Assembly: GCF_001679785.1 (NCBI RefSeq)
Contig: NZ_CP016290.1
Span: forward strand, 186,001 to 250,000
Reading direction: 5' to 3'
Length of the DNA stretch: 64,000 nt
From: Rhizobium leguminosarum
GTDB taxonomy: Bacteria > Pseudomonadota > Alphaproteobacteria > Rhizobiales > Rhizobiaceae
Of the stretch, positions 30,715 to 40,797 are shown piece by piece. The position numbers were made by a program, and so were the translations under genes. The notes under the pieces were generated by a model, which was not told the DNA's origin, did not search any database, and worked only from the letters and a program-made list of their open reading frames with translations. The number at the start of each line of letters is the position of its first letter. Position 1 is the first letter of the stretch.

Positions 30715-33700
30715 TCTCTGTGGCGTGGTACTAGCCCCAGCGTCGGCGCGCGAAGCGTGAAAAGCGAAATTGCACCGAGGGAGGCAAAATCAAATTTTTC
30801 CTTCGCATCGTCAATGGTGGAGCGCGCGGCCCCGCTCTCGTGAGCCGCAAGCCGCCCGATAACTGATACTGGCTTGACCAGAAACGGAACGACGTTCGGC
30901 CCGGCTGGGGCTTTCGTAGCCTCTGCCACGGCTTGATCCGGCGGTAGACGGCCCATGAAACGGGCATAAGCAAGCCAGCAAGCATCAATCGCCGCAAAGA
31001 CGTCCTCGTAGCCTTGGCGGACGACATCTGCATCCACGGGTGTGAGCTGATCTGCCTTGCCATGGTGTGCCTTATTGATCGCATCTCGAAATGGCGCGCC
31101 TGCCTTCAACTGAGGAAACTCAAGCAGCTTTCGGAACGGCTCCTCGTTGAATGGACGTTCGCCTCGGTTTCGCGCATTTGCGATCTTGTTGAGGAGATCG
31201 TTCAGTGTCGGGTCCCTCAGAACCGCTGGATCGGACGCGAGCAAATCCCACAGTTTAATCTCGATGCGGACACGGACTGGGTGAACGAATGCACGGGCAA
31301 GCGAGACATCATTGATGTCGGTCTTCTGCCAGTGCTCGCACCGCAGCCGGGCTTCATCCGCGACTGGCGCGAGGCTCACGGTGCATTTCGACGTCGAAAC
31401 GGCAGAAAACTCCCACACGTCTGTGCGCCGACCAGGGGCGGAGGTCGAATGCGCTGAGACGAAAGCCTCAATCGCAGGGATGAAACCAAAATCATTGCTC
31501 AAGATCAGCGGGTTCATTTCCGCCGCGATAAGGTGTGGGACGGTTGCCGCCAAATTGGCAACGTTCCCCGGATCGAGCAGATCCTGCGGATCGTCCATCA
31601 AGATGGTGGAAATCCCCCCGGATCGTGCCCAAACCTGCTGCCACAGTGCCAGTACGAATGCCGATAGGTAAGCTCTCAAAGCCGAGGCATTCATCACGTG
31701 GTGTGCTTCCACCAAATGCTTGCCCTGCGCCGCTAGAAACGTAAATCCGTCGCTCTTAGCCGGATCCAACCCAGCATATGCGGGCGCCTGGAGAAACTGT
31801 GCCTTGTACATTCGCTGCGACCAGGCCGTAGCCTGTGAATCAAGGCTGAGAATAAGGCCGGAGACCTGATCGTGCACAAGGGAAGGAAAGCGCTTGAACG
31901 GCTCAACAGCCTTGGCCGCTCGATCAAGCCTTTCGATGCGATCACACGCTGCCTTCCACGACCGGCATGTCAACTTGAACTGGCTAAGTTGATGGCGAAC
32001 ACGAACAAAAACGGTCGCCGCTTCCAGGTAAGTATTGAGGACGCTGAGCTGTCCCGTGACAGAGCGAGCGTTGGCGAGGATCCCGCTCTCTGGCGCCTCA
32101 GAACGTATTACACCGGTTACCGCCGATTTTGCGAAATCGGCGTTCTGAGCGCGATATCTGGCGAGGCTGATCGCGCGCCGGACGTTCTTGATTGCGTTTC
32201 GCAGGCCCTCGTTATCAGGAATTTCTGGCGGTATCGTCGCGCCCGGTAGTGGTGCGCGCTCGGGCGCGTCCTTCCAGGCGAGACTGCACAGCTCGGCGAC
32301 GCTTGGCGCCATTTTGCGAAGGACGACCGGGAAATCTGGCTGCTCGAATACCTCTTTGGATAGGGCCATTCTGTAGACGGTCGCCAGATCATCCGGGACT
32401 TTGTCGGACACAAAAGGCTGCAACCCAATAGGCAACATGCCACGGAGCGCACGCATCGCGTCCCGCTCCCACTCGGATGCCGTTTTAATAAGGGCGGCGT
32501 CCGCTTTCCTGGCCTGTTCCAAAGCGTCCGCGACCGACTGATCGAGCAGCGCGTCCCGGGGGATCGCTCCAGGTTGGGTGAGATCCCGTTCGCACACCGG
32601 GCAGGCCGAAAAGGCGTGCCCAGGATGCACGCTCTCGTGCCATTTGGCGACGAGGCCATAAAGGCGTAACCTATCCGAACGGTCGGCGTCGGATAGACGT
32701 TCCACAAGCTTCTTAGCTTCGGCCTCGACATCTTCCAGTACAGCTACACCCGCATCGAGATCTGCATCTTGAAGTTCACTGAGTTTCGCCACGAGCTGGA
32801 TTGATGGCAAACCTCGCAAGGCGGCTCCGCCGAAGCAGCTCCGAGCGATAGTCAAGGCGTCTCCAAACCGCTTGACCTCCTGATCCGATGTCAGAGCCGG
32901 CAAAACGCCCAAGATCAACTTCGCCTCTTTCGCCGTCGTCTCCTCGACCGCCTTCATTCTATTTTCGGCATCTTCGAGCCCAGTTGCCCACGCATCGGGA
33001 TCGCTTTGATCAGGCAGGACGACGCAATCAAGGTTCGGCAGGTCGGGGCTATCCTTTAGAAGGTCAGCCAGGGTCTGCTTCTGGTCTCCTGCCGCCTTCT
33101 CGTTGGCCTCTTTTTCCTGCTTCGCGGCTTTAGGATATTTCTCGGTCAATCGGTCGTGCAGGCGCCCACTACGCGCGCCAAAATGCGCCAAAGGCCGCAA
33201 GCCGGTCAGCGTAGAGACGGCCTGCGACAAAGTTGTCTTGTCATCAAATCGTGTGGCAGCCGCAATCCCAGGCATGAGGGTCCCGACTTGAAGAGCCAGG
33301 TCTGAGAGACTCAAGTTTTCCAAACCGATCGCGACCGTCTTAAACGCTTTTTTTCCGTCGCGCTGGAGTTGTCGTTCGACGACGACTTCCCTCCCATCGA
33401 TCAGCGATCGAAATGATAGGCGAACCCAAGTGTCAACCTTCGGCACACCGTCAACCGCGACCAATTCCTGCTCCGTCGGAATCGGCACGATCGTCGGTAT
33501 ATCGAAGCCATTTGTCGGCACCTCCTCGCCGTCGCTTGCGATCTGCACCGCAATGCATTCATGCAACGGCGCCGGCAGTCCCTGCGAGCGATGCCCATAT
33601 CCCGTAAGGCACCAGCAGACAGCACTCACCAGTGAGGTCTTACCCGCCCCGTTGAAGCCGCGAAACAAGGTAGCCGGTGCTGAAAGCTCGAGCTCAAAAG

Positions 33701-34209
33701 TCTTTGGGTCGACGCCCCCGTCCGCGCAATGACGATGCAGCCCTCGAAAGCGATGTGCCTCGATCTTTACAAGTTGCCATTTCTGAGTATTTGCCGCCAC
33801 GCTGGATGAAGCAACCGCGGATTTCGGCACGTTGTCGAGCGCCGCCAGAACTCGGTCCACTTCACCGTCCTGGATGGACGTGTCCTTGTCCGGATTCCAA
33901 TATGCCTTACGGTCTTGATTGTAGAAGGCCAGAATCGCGCGGCTATCGATCAATGGAAGCGAGAATTCGTCTGCACCGGATACATGCAGAACCTCTCCTG
34001 CGATCAGGTGTGACAGCACTTCATCGAGCGTCATATCTGCTATGCTACGCGCCATCTTCACCCACCGAAGTCGTCTGTCAGATCATTACACATCCCAATG
34101 TCATGGATACACGTTTCTGTTGTAGTTTTCACCTTGGGATTTTGCGCGTTCCCCACCCCCCAATGAAGTGGAATTCTGACCCGATTCTATGCATAGATAG
34201 CAGGGCGTA

Positions 34210-35313
34210 TTAGAGCACGCCCCACGCCCGAAACCTGCCCCTCCCCGTCATCTCCCTGAGCCCGAGCTCGCCGACGATCCGTATCGCCGCTTGCGGCGTC
34301 ACGCCGACCGCCTTGGCCACCATACCGGTGGAAACAAGCGGCCGCGACATCACCAGCTCAATCAGCTCCGGCAGCTTTGACGTTTGGCGCCGGCCGGTCA
34401 GCCGGCGCTCCATCGACTGCCGGGCAAGGGTCAGCCGGCCGTGCTCCTTGAGGCCAAGCTCGGCCCCGGCGATGAGGCTGGCGATAAGCGCTAGCAACCG
34501 GGTTTCGCGATCGCGATTTCGGCGGCGATCGACCGGTATGGTTTTCAGGCCGAGATTGAAGGCGGCCATATGCGCTCCGGTGGTCACGCCGGCCTGACGC
34601 ATCAATGATGCTGCCAGCAGCCGGCCGAGCCAGGGCGCATGCTGCAGAACCTCCAAAGAATTCCAGGCGTCGAGGGCGAGGATCGCCTGCAGCACCGGTG
34701 GGAAGCCGTCGAGTTCGCGCAGGACCGCCCGCCATTCTCCGAGCCGTTCGTCCTCGTCCCAATCGAGATCATAGACGAACGGATCCTTTTCGCGGGAACC
34801 GACGCGGTTCGGCGACTTTGCGTTTTCGATCGCGGCCTCTGATCGGGCCAGCACCGCATCGATGGCGGCAAACTCGGCGTCGAGTGGGTTGATGGCATCA
34901 GCGGCATCCTCCCCCTCCCCTTCCCCGACCGCAGCGAGATCCGGCTCCGGCCCTTCGGCTTCAACGGCGCTTTCCGAGGCTGACGCGCCGGCGGCCGCTG
35001 CAGGCCACGCCTGCCCGCGAAGGCTGCGGAGACCGTCGGCGCTGAGCGCCCAGCCCGGCGGCTGCGATGCGATCCGTCGGCGGGTTTTCAGGACGTCGCG
35101 GGCGATGGTGAGTTCATGGGTGGGCGCGCGGATATCGGCGCCGGCGTCATGCAGCACCAGATCTTCGAGATGCACGAGTTCGCCGTCGATCCATAGCGAG
35201 GCGCAGGCGTCGGCAAAATGCGATCGTTCGATCCAGCCGGCGCCGACGGGCGAACGAGCGATCCGCTCGTCAAGACGGGTCAATGCCGATGCCGGCTCCA
35301 GCAAGGCAGTCAT
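34210..35313 (-). CDS. RHE_PE00001 family protein (DUF1612 with C-terminal helix-turn-helix)
   Basis: The 367-residue protein from ATG 35313 ([20 protein letters not shown]) matches a family common on rhizobial plasmids: [20 protein letters not shown], then [15 protein letters not shown] and [13 protein letters not shown] in the N-terminal part, an acidic Ala/Glu-rich linker, and a C-terminal winged helix ([20 protein letters not shown]). The function is unknown; the last segment suggests DNA binding. It lies 17 bp from the left end of the tni transposon. A stub of a homologue's start (MTALMRPAF) lies past the transposon's right end at 42105, in the same orientation. Confidence 0.8.
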   Translation of the reverse strand: MTALLEPASALTRLDERIARSPVGAGWIERSHFADACASLWIDGELVHLEDLVLHDAGADIRAPTHELTIARDVLKTRRRIASQPPGWALSADGLRSLRGQAWPAAAAGASASESAVEAEGPEPDLAAVGEGEGEDAADAINPLDAEFAAIDAVLARSEAAIENAKSPNRVGSREKDPFVYDLDWDEDERLGEWRAVLRELDGFPPVLQAILALDAWNSLEVLQHAPWLGRLLAASLMRQAGVTTGAHMAAFNLGLKTIPVDRRRNRDRETRLLALIASLIAGAELGLKEHGRLTLARQSMERRLTGRRQTSKLPELIELVMSRPLVSTGMVAKAVGVTPQAAIRIVGELGLREMTGRGRFRAWGVL

Positions 35314-35328
35314 GCTGATTTTCGCGAG
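35309..35328. repeat. 20-bp direct repeat, left copy, at the DUF1612 start
   Basis: The sequence gtcatgctgattttcgcgag is identical to 42105-42124. It spans the DUF1612 start codon (minus strand) and its leader, directly outside the left end of the tni transposon. Confidence 0.9.
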
Positions 35329-35434
35329 TGTGGCTTTTAGTTTGCAATTTCAATCGGCCAAATGTCATGCGCTTGTTAAGCTTAGGCGGCAAAAATAGGG
35401 CAGGTTTTCGCTAACGATTTCGATGGGGCTGAGC

Positions 35435-37081
35435 ATGCCAAAGCCATTTCAAGATCGTGGACCAGGCCATGACTCTTCTGATGTCCAATGGCTTACTGCA
35501 CGCCGGACCGCTCGCGAGCTGGACCGTATTTTGGAAGCGGGCGGATCGCGAAAGGACGCTATAGCTCGAGCGGCAGCCGAACTCCGGCTGACATCGCGAC
35601 AAGTCTATAACCTCCTGGCCCGTTATCGCGCAGAGCGGAAAGTAACTGCACTGCTGCCTCGCACTGGCTCCGATCGGCGCAAACGACTGCCGGAAGCGGT
35701 CGAAGAAGTCATCAGCGCGACGCTGCGCGAGCAGTGGCTTACGCTCGAGGCGCCGCCTCTCGCACCTGTCGTCGCCGAGATCCGCGCTCGATGTGAGGAA
35801 GCCGGCCATCCATTGCCGTCCTATGTATCAGTCGCACGGCGTATCCCGTCGTTGTTCTCGGTTGAAGAGATTGCGAAGAAGCGCTCGGCCAACCCGAAGC
35901 ACGTGCTGCGGCTCAAGCCGCGACCGGGCTATATCCATGCACCAAACCCGCTCGACGTCTGCCAGATCGACCATACGCCGACCGACATAAATTTCGTGGA
36001 GGTTGTCGACGGGGCCGGAGTTTTCGTCGGCCGCCCGTACCTCACAATCGTCACCGATGTAGCGACACGTGCCATTCTTGGTTTCTGTCTCACCCTGGAA
36101 AAGCCGTCAGTCCTGTCCGTCGCGCTTTGTCTCGCGCAGGCGATATGCCGGAAAGATACGTGGCTCGCCACGCGCAATCTCAACTATGCCTGGCCAATGT
36201 TCGGTCGGCCGAAGCTGCTCGTTACCGACTCGGCCAAGGAGTTCAAGGGACACGCCTTCCAACGCGGCTGCGACGATTACGGCATCCGTATCCGCTATCG
36301 CGATCGTGGCCGGGTCCATCAAGGGGGCGTTGTCGAGCGACTGCTGGGCAAACTCAACGGAGTTCTTGGCACATATCCCGGCTCCTCAGGCCGCTCGGTG
36401 GCCGATCGCGACGAATACCCGTCAGAACGACGCGCTTGCCTGAGTTTCGCCGATCTGGAGCGCTGCGTAGCGCTGGCAATCATCGATCACAACCTCCAGG
36501 AAAATCCCAAGACGCTGAAGGTGCCGATTATCGAATGGCAGCGCGACAATATGGCCCTGCCTGATTGCAACGATGAGCCGCAGCAGGTGCTGTTGTCGTT
36601 TTTGCCCGGGACCGAACGGCAATTGTCGGCCCAAGGGATCAGCATGTTCGCCTTGCACTATTATTCGCCATGGCTCGGTTCCCTCGTTCCAGAGCGAGAT
36701 CGGCTTGGAAAGTTGGAGGTGCGATACGATCCCCGTGACATCAGCCATGTCTACGTCCGTGACCCGGAAACCCGATTGTTTCGCCCGGTCGAGCGACGTG
36801 ACGGCCACTTCGTGCCGCTGACCCTGTGGGAACATGATGCGGAGCGCGGGCGCCGACGCGCGATCAACCTGCGCTCGAGCGTCGACAAGGTGGCGTTTCG
36901 TCGTGAGATCGCAGCCATCGCCGCTGCTGCAAAGCCTTCTAAACGCGAGCTGCGCGATGCGGTGCGCAGAGCACATGCTGCCGCAGCACAGAAACCTTAC
37001 GCTGCCACCGAGGCGCAAGCACCGGATCACAAAGCACATCCAATGCGACAGAAGAACCGGCTACCCGTGGAAGACTGGTGA
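35435..37081 (+). CDS. tniA: TniA/TnsB-type DDE transposase (Mu-like)
   Basis: This transposase of about 548 residues belongs to the Mu/Tn552/Tn5053 class. ATG 35435 (MPKPFQDRGPGH) follows GGGG; ATG 35423 is four codons earlier. An N-terminal helix-turn-helix (AAAELRLTSRQVYNLLARYR) is followed by the RNase H core with CQIDHTPTD, LLVTDSAKEFKG and HQGGVVERLLGKLNG as D, D and E. A beta-barrel-like domain follows (KLEVRYDPRDISHVYVRDPE). It overlaps tniB by 4 bp. It should bind the transposon ends and catalyse strand transfer with TniB. Confidence 0.88.
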   Translation: MPKPFQDRGPGHDSSDVQWLTARRTARELDRILEAGGSRKDAIARAAAELRLTSRQVYNLLARYRAERKVTALLPRTGSDRRKRLPEAVEEVISATLREQWLTLEAPPLAPVVAEIRARCEEAGHPLPSYVSVARRIPSLFSVEEIAKKRSANPKHVLRLKPRPGYIHAPNPLDVCQIDHTPTDINFVEVVDGAGVFVGRPYLTIVTDVATRAILGFCLTLEKPSVLSVALCLAQAICRKDTWLATRNLNYAWPMFGRPKLLVTDSAKEFKGHAFQRGCDDYGIRIRYRDRGRVHQGGVVERLLGKLNGVLGTYPGSSGRSVADRDEYPSERRACLSFADLERCVALAIIDHNLQENPKTLKVPIIEWQRDNMALPDCNDEPQQVLLSFLPGTERQLSAQGISMFALHYYSPWLGSLVPERDRLGKLEVRYDPRDISHVYVRDPETRLFRPVERRDGHFVPLTLWEHDAERGRRRAINLRSSVDKVAFRREIAAIAAAAKPSKRELRDAVRRAHAAAAQKPYAATEAQAPDHKAHPMRQKNRLPVEDW

Positions 37082-37965
37082 CCGGCATGTCGGATCATCT
37101 ATTTGACCATGTCCGACCTCTTCTCGATCGTAGCAATGAGGAACGGGTCGCCTATGTTCGTGCGCCGCGGTGGATTGGGCACCAGGTTGCAAAGGACAGC
37201 CATCAGCGCCTGGCCGAGCTGCTGTCACGACCTGCGTCATTGCGAACCCAGGGACTGATGCTGGTCGGCCCCTATGCAAATGGCAAGACGATGATCGCAG
37301 AGCGGTTTGCCGTCGAACACCTTCGGACATCGCCTGAGCAAAGGATATGGATAGTCCAGACACGCGAAGGGGCCGGACTCGGCCACTTCTATGCCAGCAT
37401 TCTCCAAGGCCTCCGCGCGCCTGGCGGCGAGATGTGGGACGTCGGCCGGAAGGCCGAGCAGTTGGATCATTTGCTGGCGAACCTCAAACCGAGGGTGCTG
37501 ATTTTCGACGAATTTCACAATGCGCTGCGGGGCCGCCCCCGCGATGTAGAGGCGGTCTTTGCTTTCTTGCGGCGGATCGGCCGGCAATACGACATCTCAC
37601 CAGTTTTGATCGGTGAGGTGGCCATCTACGATTTCGTCAACGCCACCAGCGAGATGGCGAGCCGGTTCGACCTGATGGCGGTCCCTCGGTGGCAATACGA
37701 CGAAAGCTATCTCATGCTTCTCGACAGTCTCGAAGCGGCCTTGCCCATAGCCAAAGCCTCCGACCTGTCGAACGAACCGTTGGCGCGCCGGATATTCAGT
37801 CTGTCAGAAGGGTTGATCGGCGAGGTCGTCACCATCGTCACAAAGGCAGCCGTCCTGGCAATCAGATCCGGCGTGGAACGCATCACCAAGGCTGGTATAG
37901 AAGAACTGCGTCACATGCCGATCTCGCATCGGCGCAATGCCGCGCTACGCGAAAGCCTTGTATGA
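37078..37965 (+). CDS. tniB: TniB/TnsC-type AAA+ ATPase
   Basis: The 295-residue ATPase has MLVGPYANGKTMIAE (Walker A), VLIFDEFHNALRG (Walker B) and VLIGEVAIYDFV in the sensor region. These are the features of TniB, the regulator that activates TniA and captures target DNA. It starts at ATG 37078 overlapping the tniA stop (4 bp), and its own stop overlaps the tniQ start as ATGA. The length is normal for TniB. Confidence 0.9.
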   Translation: MTGMSDHLFDHVRPLLDRSNEERVAYVRAPRWIGHQVAKDSHQRLAELLSRPASLRTQGLMLVGPYANGKTMIAERFAVEHLRTSPEQRIWIVQTREGAGLGHFYASILQGLRAPGGEMWDVGRKAEQLDHLLANLKPRVLIFDEFHNALRGRPRDVEAVFAFLRRIGRQYDISPVLIGEVAIYDFVNATSEMASRFDLMAVPRWQYDESYLMLLDSLEAALPIAKASDLSNEPLARRIFSLSEGLIGEVVTIVTKAAVLAIRSGVERITKAGIEELRHMPISHRRNAALRESLV

Positions 37966-39017
37966 CGGCGATCGACGGCCAGGCGCCGGTCATCAGCATT
38001 CGCGAGCGATATCGAGATATCGTTTCGGAGCGATGGCCGATAATCACCACACCACAGCCGGACGAGTTGCTGTCGAGCTGGCTTCACAGGCTTGCCTATT
38101 CCAATGGCGTGCCCGCGCGCGCTTTCGCCCGGGTGCTGGGGCTCAATTCGGGAATGTGGTCAGCCGCATTGGATCTCAGGCTCCCGATCGATGTGGCGAA
38201 CCAGCTTCAAACATACGCCGGTGTTTCGCTCCATCAGCTGACTACAATGACACTGTCACACACTCTGCCGAATCAACTCTTGCTACCGCTTCGCAACAGC
38301 CGGCGGCGGGATCGTTCGACCTGGCTTCAGTTCTGCTCGCAATGCCTCGCCGACGACGCACATCCGTATTTTCGGCGGCGATGGCGGTTGGCAACCCGTG
38401 TTGCATGCGACACGCATGGCAGCAGATTGCGTGACCGATGCCCTTCCTGCCGCAGCCACGTTGCCGCCTTTGACCAGAGCGAGCTCGTGCCGCAACATTA
38501 TTGTGCCCTGTGTGGTTACGACTTGCGCCGCGCATCGGCCATCGACCTATGCCCGGTGGCGAGAAGACTAGACCGGTGCATTGATGAACTCTGCAGCTAT
38601 GGATCGACCAGCAGTTCGTCCGCAGGCGGCGTGCTCATTCGGCGTCTTCTGAACATACCTCGGCCTGCCGGAATTTATCCACGGACGATCCTGACTGGCC
38701 TATCCGCATCAGCGCGCACACGCTGCTTCGAACGCCTTGTCGGTCACCCAGGCGACGAGGGTATCGAAGAGCAGGATGCCCTGGCCGGTGCTGAGGCCCG
38801 ATTCGTGCTTCCGCCGGATGGTGGCCCTGGTGTGCTGATCGGACAGTTTGCGGAAGCGCTCGCCTGTAAGTTAGGTCGGCCTCCCGCGGCGGACATTGAC
38901 CGACCAATGATCGATCTTTCGGGTGTGCTCAGCGCCTATGAACAGATGCGTAATATCTCAACTATGGCCGACCAGCGCGCAAGACGCTCAGTTCCAGCCG
39001 GTCGCTGCCAGTGCTAA
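37962..39017 (+). CDS. tniQ: TniQ family target-selection protein
   Basis: The 351-residue protein starts at ATG 37962 (MTAIDGQAPVISIRERY), overlapping tniB. The TniQ signature is clear: PQPDELLSSWLHRLAYSNGV, then zinc-binding pairs CSQCLADD, CPSC and CALCG with CDTHG between. TniQ proteins link the transposase/ATPase pair to a target, and in CRISPR-associated transposons to Cascade. Here no CRISPR gene or resolvase follows. It ends five bases from the convergent scpB stop. Confidence 0.88.
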   Translation: MTAIDGQAPVISIRERYRDIVSERWPIITTPQPDELLSSWLHRLAYSNGVPARAFARVLGLNSGMWSAALDLRLPIDVANQLQTYAGVSLHQLTTMTLSHTLPNQLLLPLRNSRRRDRSTWLQFCSQCLADDAHPYFRRRWRLATRVACDTHGSRLRDRCPSCRSHVAAFDQSELVPQHYCALCGYDLRRASAIDLCPVARRLDRCIDELCSYGSTSSSSAGGVLIRRLLNIPRPAGIYPRTILTGLSASARTRCFERLVGHPGDEGIEEQDALAGAEARFVLPPDGGPGVLIGQFAEALACKLGRPPAADIDRPMIDLSGVLSAYEQMRNISTMADQRARRSVPAGRCQC

Positions 39018-39021
39018 AAGC

Positions 39022-39720
39022 TCACTCGTCTTCCGACGCCTCATTCTCAAGATCAGTTGCCGCGGCTTGCTGCAATACCTGCCGGCTGAGCAGCCCCGCA
39101 TCCTCCAGCGCCTCGATGTTCGGGAGGTCGCGCAATGTCTCCATGCCGAAGGCCGATAGAAAATGTCGGGTCGTGACGTAGGTATAGGGTGCGCCGGGCG
39201 TCGGACTGCGTGGTCCAGAGGCGAGGAAGCCAGCACTACGGAGCGCGGCGATCGTATCGCGACTGACTTCCTTGCCGAAGATCTTTGAAAGCTCGCCACG
39301 GGTGACTGGCTGATAATATCCCACCGCCATCAGCACCATCGCCTCGAACTCCGACAGCGCCGCCGCCCCGCTCCTTGTCGGCGCCGACGAAGATCGTATC
39401 GCGTCCGCGTAACGCGAACGCGTTCGATGCTGCCAGCCGCCGGCGACCGATACGAGCTCATAGGGCCGGGAACTGAGTTCCTCGCTCAGATCGTCGATCA
39501 GCAGGTCAATACTGCAATCCTTGCCGATCACCCGCGCCAGCGTCTCGCGGCTGACCGGCTCGGCGGAAGCAAAGATCACCGCCTCGACGCGCAGCATCCA
39601 TTCCCGCCAGCGCAGTTCGGCCGGCAGGTCTTCGAGTTCGCGGTCGAACAAGACCTCCTGCTGTCGATCTTTCGCCTGACGCCGGCCGCTGGTTTTCGCT
39701 GCGCTCGTTGCACCCATCAT
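39022..39720 (-). CDS. scpB: ScpB-like protein (segregation and condensation protein B paralogue)
   Basis: This protein of about 232 residues matches ScpB: MLRVEAVIFASAEPVSRETL (first winged helix), VSVAGGWQHRTRSRYADAIR, then LSEFEAMVLMAVGYYQPVTR and LSKIFGKEVSRDTIAALRSA (second winged helix), and TRHFLSAFGMETLRDLP. Normal ScpB partners ScpA and SMC in chromosome condensation; no ScpA or SMC gene is in the window, although a large SMC-like ATPase lies at 28619-34055. The start at 39720 or 39717 overlaps the DUF1403 stop, so the two are translated together. A basic N-terminal extension and the transposon setting suggest a specialised role. Confidence 0.85.
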   Translation of the reverse strand: MMGATSAAKTSGRRQAKDRQQEVLFDRELEDLPAELRWREWMLRVEAVIFASAEPVSRETLARVIGKDCSIDLLIDDLSEELSSRPYELVSVAGGWQHRTRSRYADAIRSSSAPTRSGAAALSEFEAMVLMAVGYYQPVTRGELSKIFGKEVSRDTIAALRSAGFLASGPRSPTPGAPYTYVTTRHFLSAFGMETLRDLPNIEALEDAGLLSRQVLQQAAATDLENEASEDE

Positions 39721-40685
39721 CACAACCCAAAAATCCGGAACGATGACCGGCCGGACTGTTCGCGCACCGCGTCGAAACTCTCGAGCCGCTCGAACAGCCG
39801 CGTGGCCGCCCAGCGCGACAGGTTGCTGCCGGGCGCCGAGGCTGGCACTGCATCCTCGTTCAACAGCCTGCGGATCACCGATCCGGCACCCTTGGTGCGC
39901 AGCTTCGGCGCGACAGCCAGCAGCCGGCTGGCCCGCCGATCGATATCGGCAGCAGAGCGAAGCGCCGCCTCGACACCCTCGACCAACGCCAGGCAGACCG
40001 CGCGCGGATAAGCCGGATCGCCTGGTCGCACACGCCCGCGTCCGCCGTTCGTACGGAAGGCGGCGCCGTAGCGCTCGGACAGCAGCAGCGGCACGGGTCT
40101 TGGCCATTTCAGCTTTTGGGAGAGCACGACATCGGCCAGGCCCAGGGCAAGCACCTCGGCATCCGGGCGAACGGCAAAGATCGCCGTTATCAGGTCCGCC
40201 ACTGCGAAAGGTGCTGCTCGCCCGGACTGGATCGCAGAATCGACCGTATCCAGGATCGAGGCAAGACCATCGTCCCAACGCAGGTCCATTAAATCGGCGA
40301 GCTCCTTGACGAAGGGCGACCCCGGCGTGCCGGATCGGCGGGTCAGCGATCGTGTGGCCAGAAACAGCTTTCCGGCCGGCCCCGGATCGTCCCCGGGTGC
40401 CGTCAGCAAAAGCGCGTCACGGAGCGCGCCTTCTTCTTCGTTGCGGCCAAGCATTCTGGCAGCGATCGCGGCGGACTTCAGGGCGAGGCGATCACGCCAG
40501 CAGCCGAGCCACTGAGGGTCGGCGCGGATCAGATCGTCAAGGGATTTCAGAGCGATACCGGCGGCAAAGGCCGCGTCGGCCTCGTTCGTTTCGTGGCCGC
40601 GCGGCAGTGCCCAGGTTGGCCGGGCCTGCGACCAGATCGGGGCAGGTGGTGGGGCTGATGCGGGCGAATCCATGCACGAGAGCAT
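39720..40685 (-). CDS. DUF1403 family protein
   Basis: The 321-residue protein includes [20 protein letters not shown], then [60 protein letters not shown] and [20 protein letters not shown]. This is the DUF1403 pattern seen on rhizobial plasmids. The function is unknown. It is Ala/Leu-rich, helical and without a signal peptide. It starts at ATG 40685 (or 40673), divergent from the recombinase at 40798, and overlaps scpB by one base. An ORF pair with ScpB implies that the two proteins act together. Confidence 0.75.
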   Translation of the reverse strand: MLSCMDSPASAPPPAPIWSQARPTWALPRGHETNEADAAFAAGIALKSLDDLIRADPQWLGCWRDRLALKSAAIAARMLGRNEEEGALRDALLLTAPGDDPGPAGKLFLATRSLTRRSGTPGSPFVKELADLMDLRWDDGLASILDTVDSAIQSGRAAPFAVADLITAIFAVRPDAEVLALGLADVVLSQKLKWPRPVPLLLSERYGAAFRTNGGRGRVRPGDPAYPRAVCLALVEGVEAALRSAADIDRRASRLLAVAPKLRTKGAGSVIRRLLNEDAVPASAPGSNLSRWAATRLFERLESFDAVREQSGRSSFRIFGL

Positions 40686-40752
40686 AAATCAAGTGCGCAG
40701 TTTTGGCCAGCAACATTGTATCAAACCGCACGTGCCGTCGATCATATAAAAC

Positions 40753-40777
40753 GAACGATAAACTTCCATTATCGTTC
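40753..40777. promoter_or_regulatory. Inverted repeat GAACGATAA-N7-TTATCGTTC before recombinase 1
   Basis: Two perfect 9-bp arms flank a 7-bp spacer (acttcca), in the divergent region between DUF1403 and the recombinase, 21 bp before its ATG. The geometry fits a tyrosine-recombinase core site or a dimer operator. The inner CGATAA/TTATCG and the spacer length are shared with 42222-42250. Confidence 0.7.
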
Positions 40778-40797
40778 ATTTCTGTCATTATAAGGAA

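Larger units (their letters stand above)
29254..30731 (+). mobile_element. IS630-family element with perfect ends and TA duplication
   Basis: The ends are perfect inverted repeats of at least 24 bp starting GTACCACGCCACAGAG. They are bordered by TA at 29252-29253 and 30732-30733, the dinucleotide duplication typical of IS630/mariner elements. Removing the element and one TA restores the host ATPase frame exactly, which indicates a recent insertion. It carries a transposase and a divergent helix-turn-helix gene. Confidence 0.93.
28619..34055 (-). pseudogene. Large SMC/RecN-like ATPase, split by an IS630 insertion
   Basis: The ATG at 34055 (GGTGGG upstream; GTG 34061 is the alternative) opens a frame that, with the IS630 element and its TA duplication removed, continues without a break from RAPTLG into LVAFPGQTLIVS and ends at 28619, about 1320 residues in all. 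The Walker A motif is GFNGAGKTS (135-143), then a long helical middle with a zinc-hook-like CPVC (487-490), and Walker B TILMDDPQDLLDP (819-830). This is the layout of SMC/Rad50/RecN-type ATPases that act on DNA. As it stands the upstream part reads into the IS and stops at 30693, losing the last 212 residues. It precedes the nuclease-NTPase gene on the same strand. A defence role is inferred from architecture and neighbourhood. Confidence 0.65.

Noticed and set aside
35314..35352. N-terminal extension of the DUF1612 protein upstream of ATG 35313
   Set aside because: The frame is open for about 12 codons ([12 protein letters not shown]) but has no start codon before a stop, and it crosses the transposon end.
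34862..35398. Plus-strand Ala/Ser-rich frame opposite the DUF1612 gene
   Set aside because: Complement of the acidic Ala/Glu linker of DUF1612; low complexity only.
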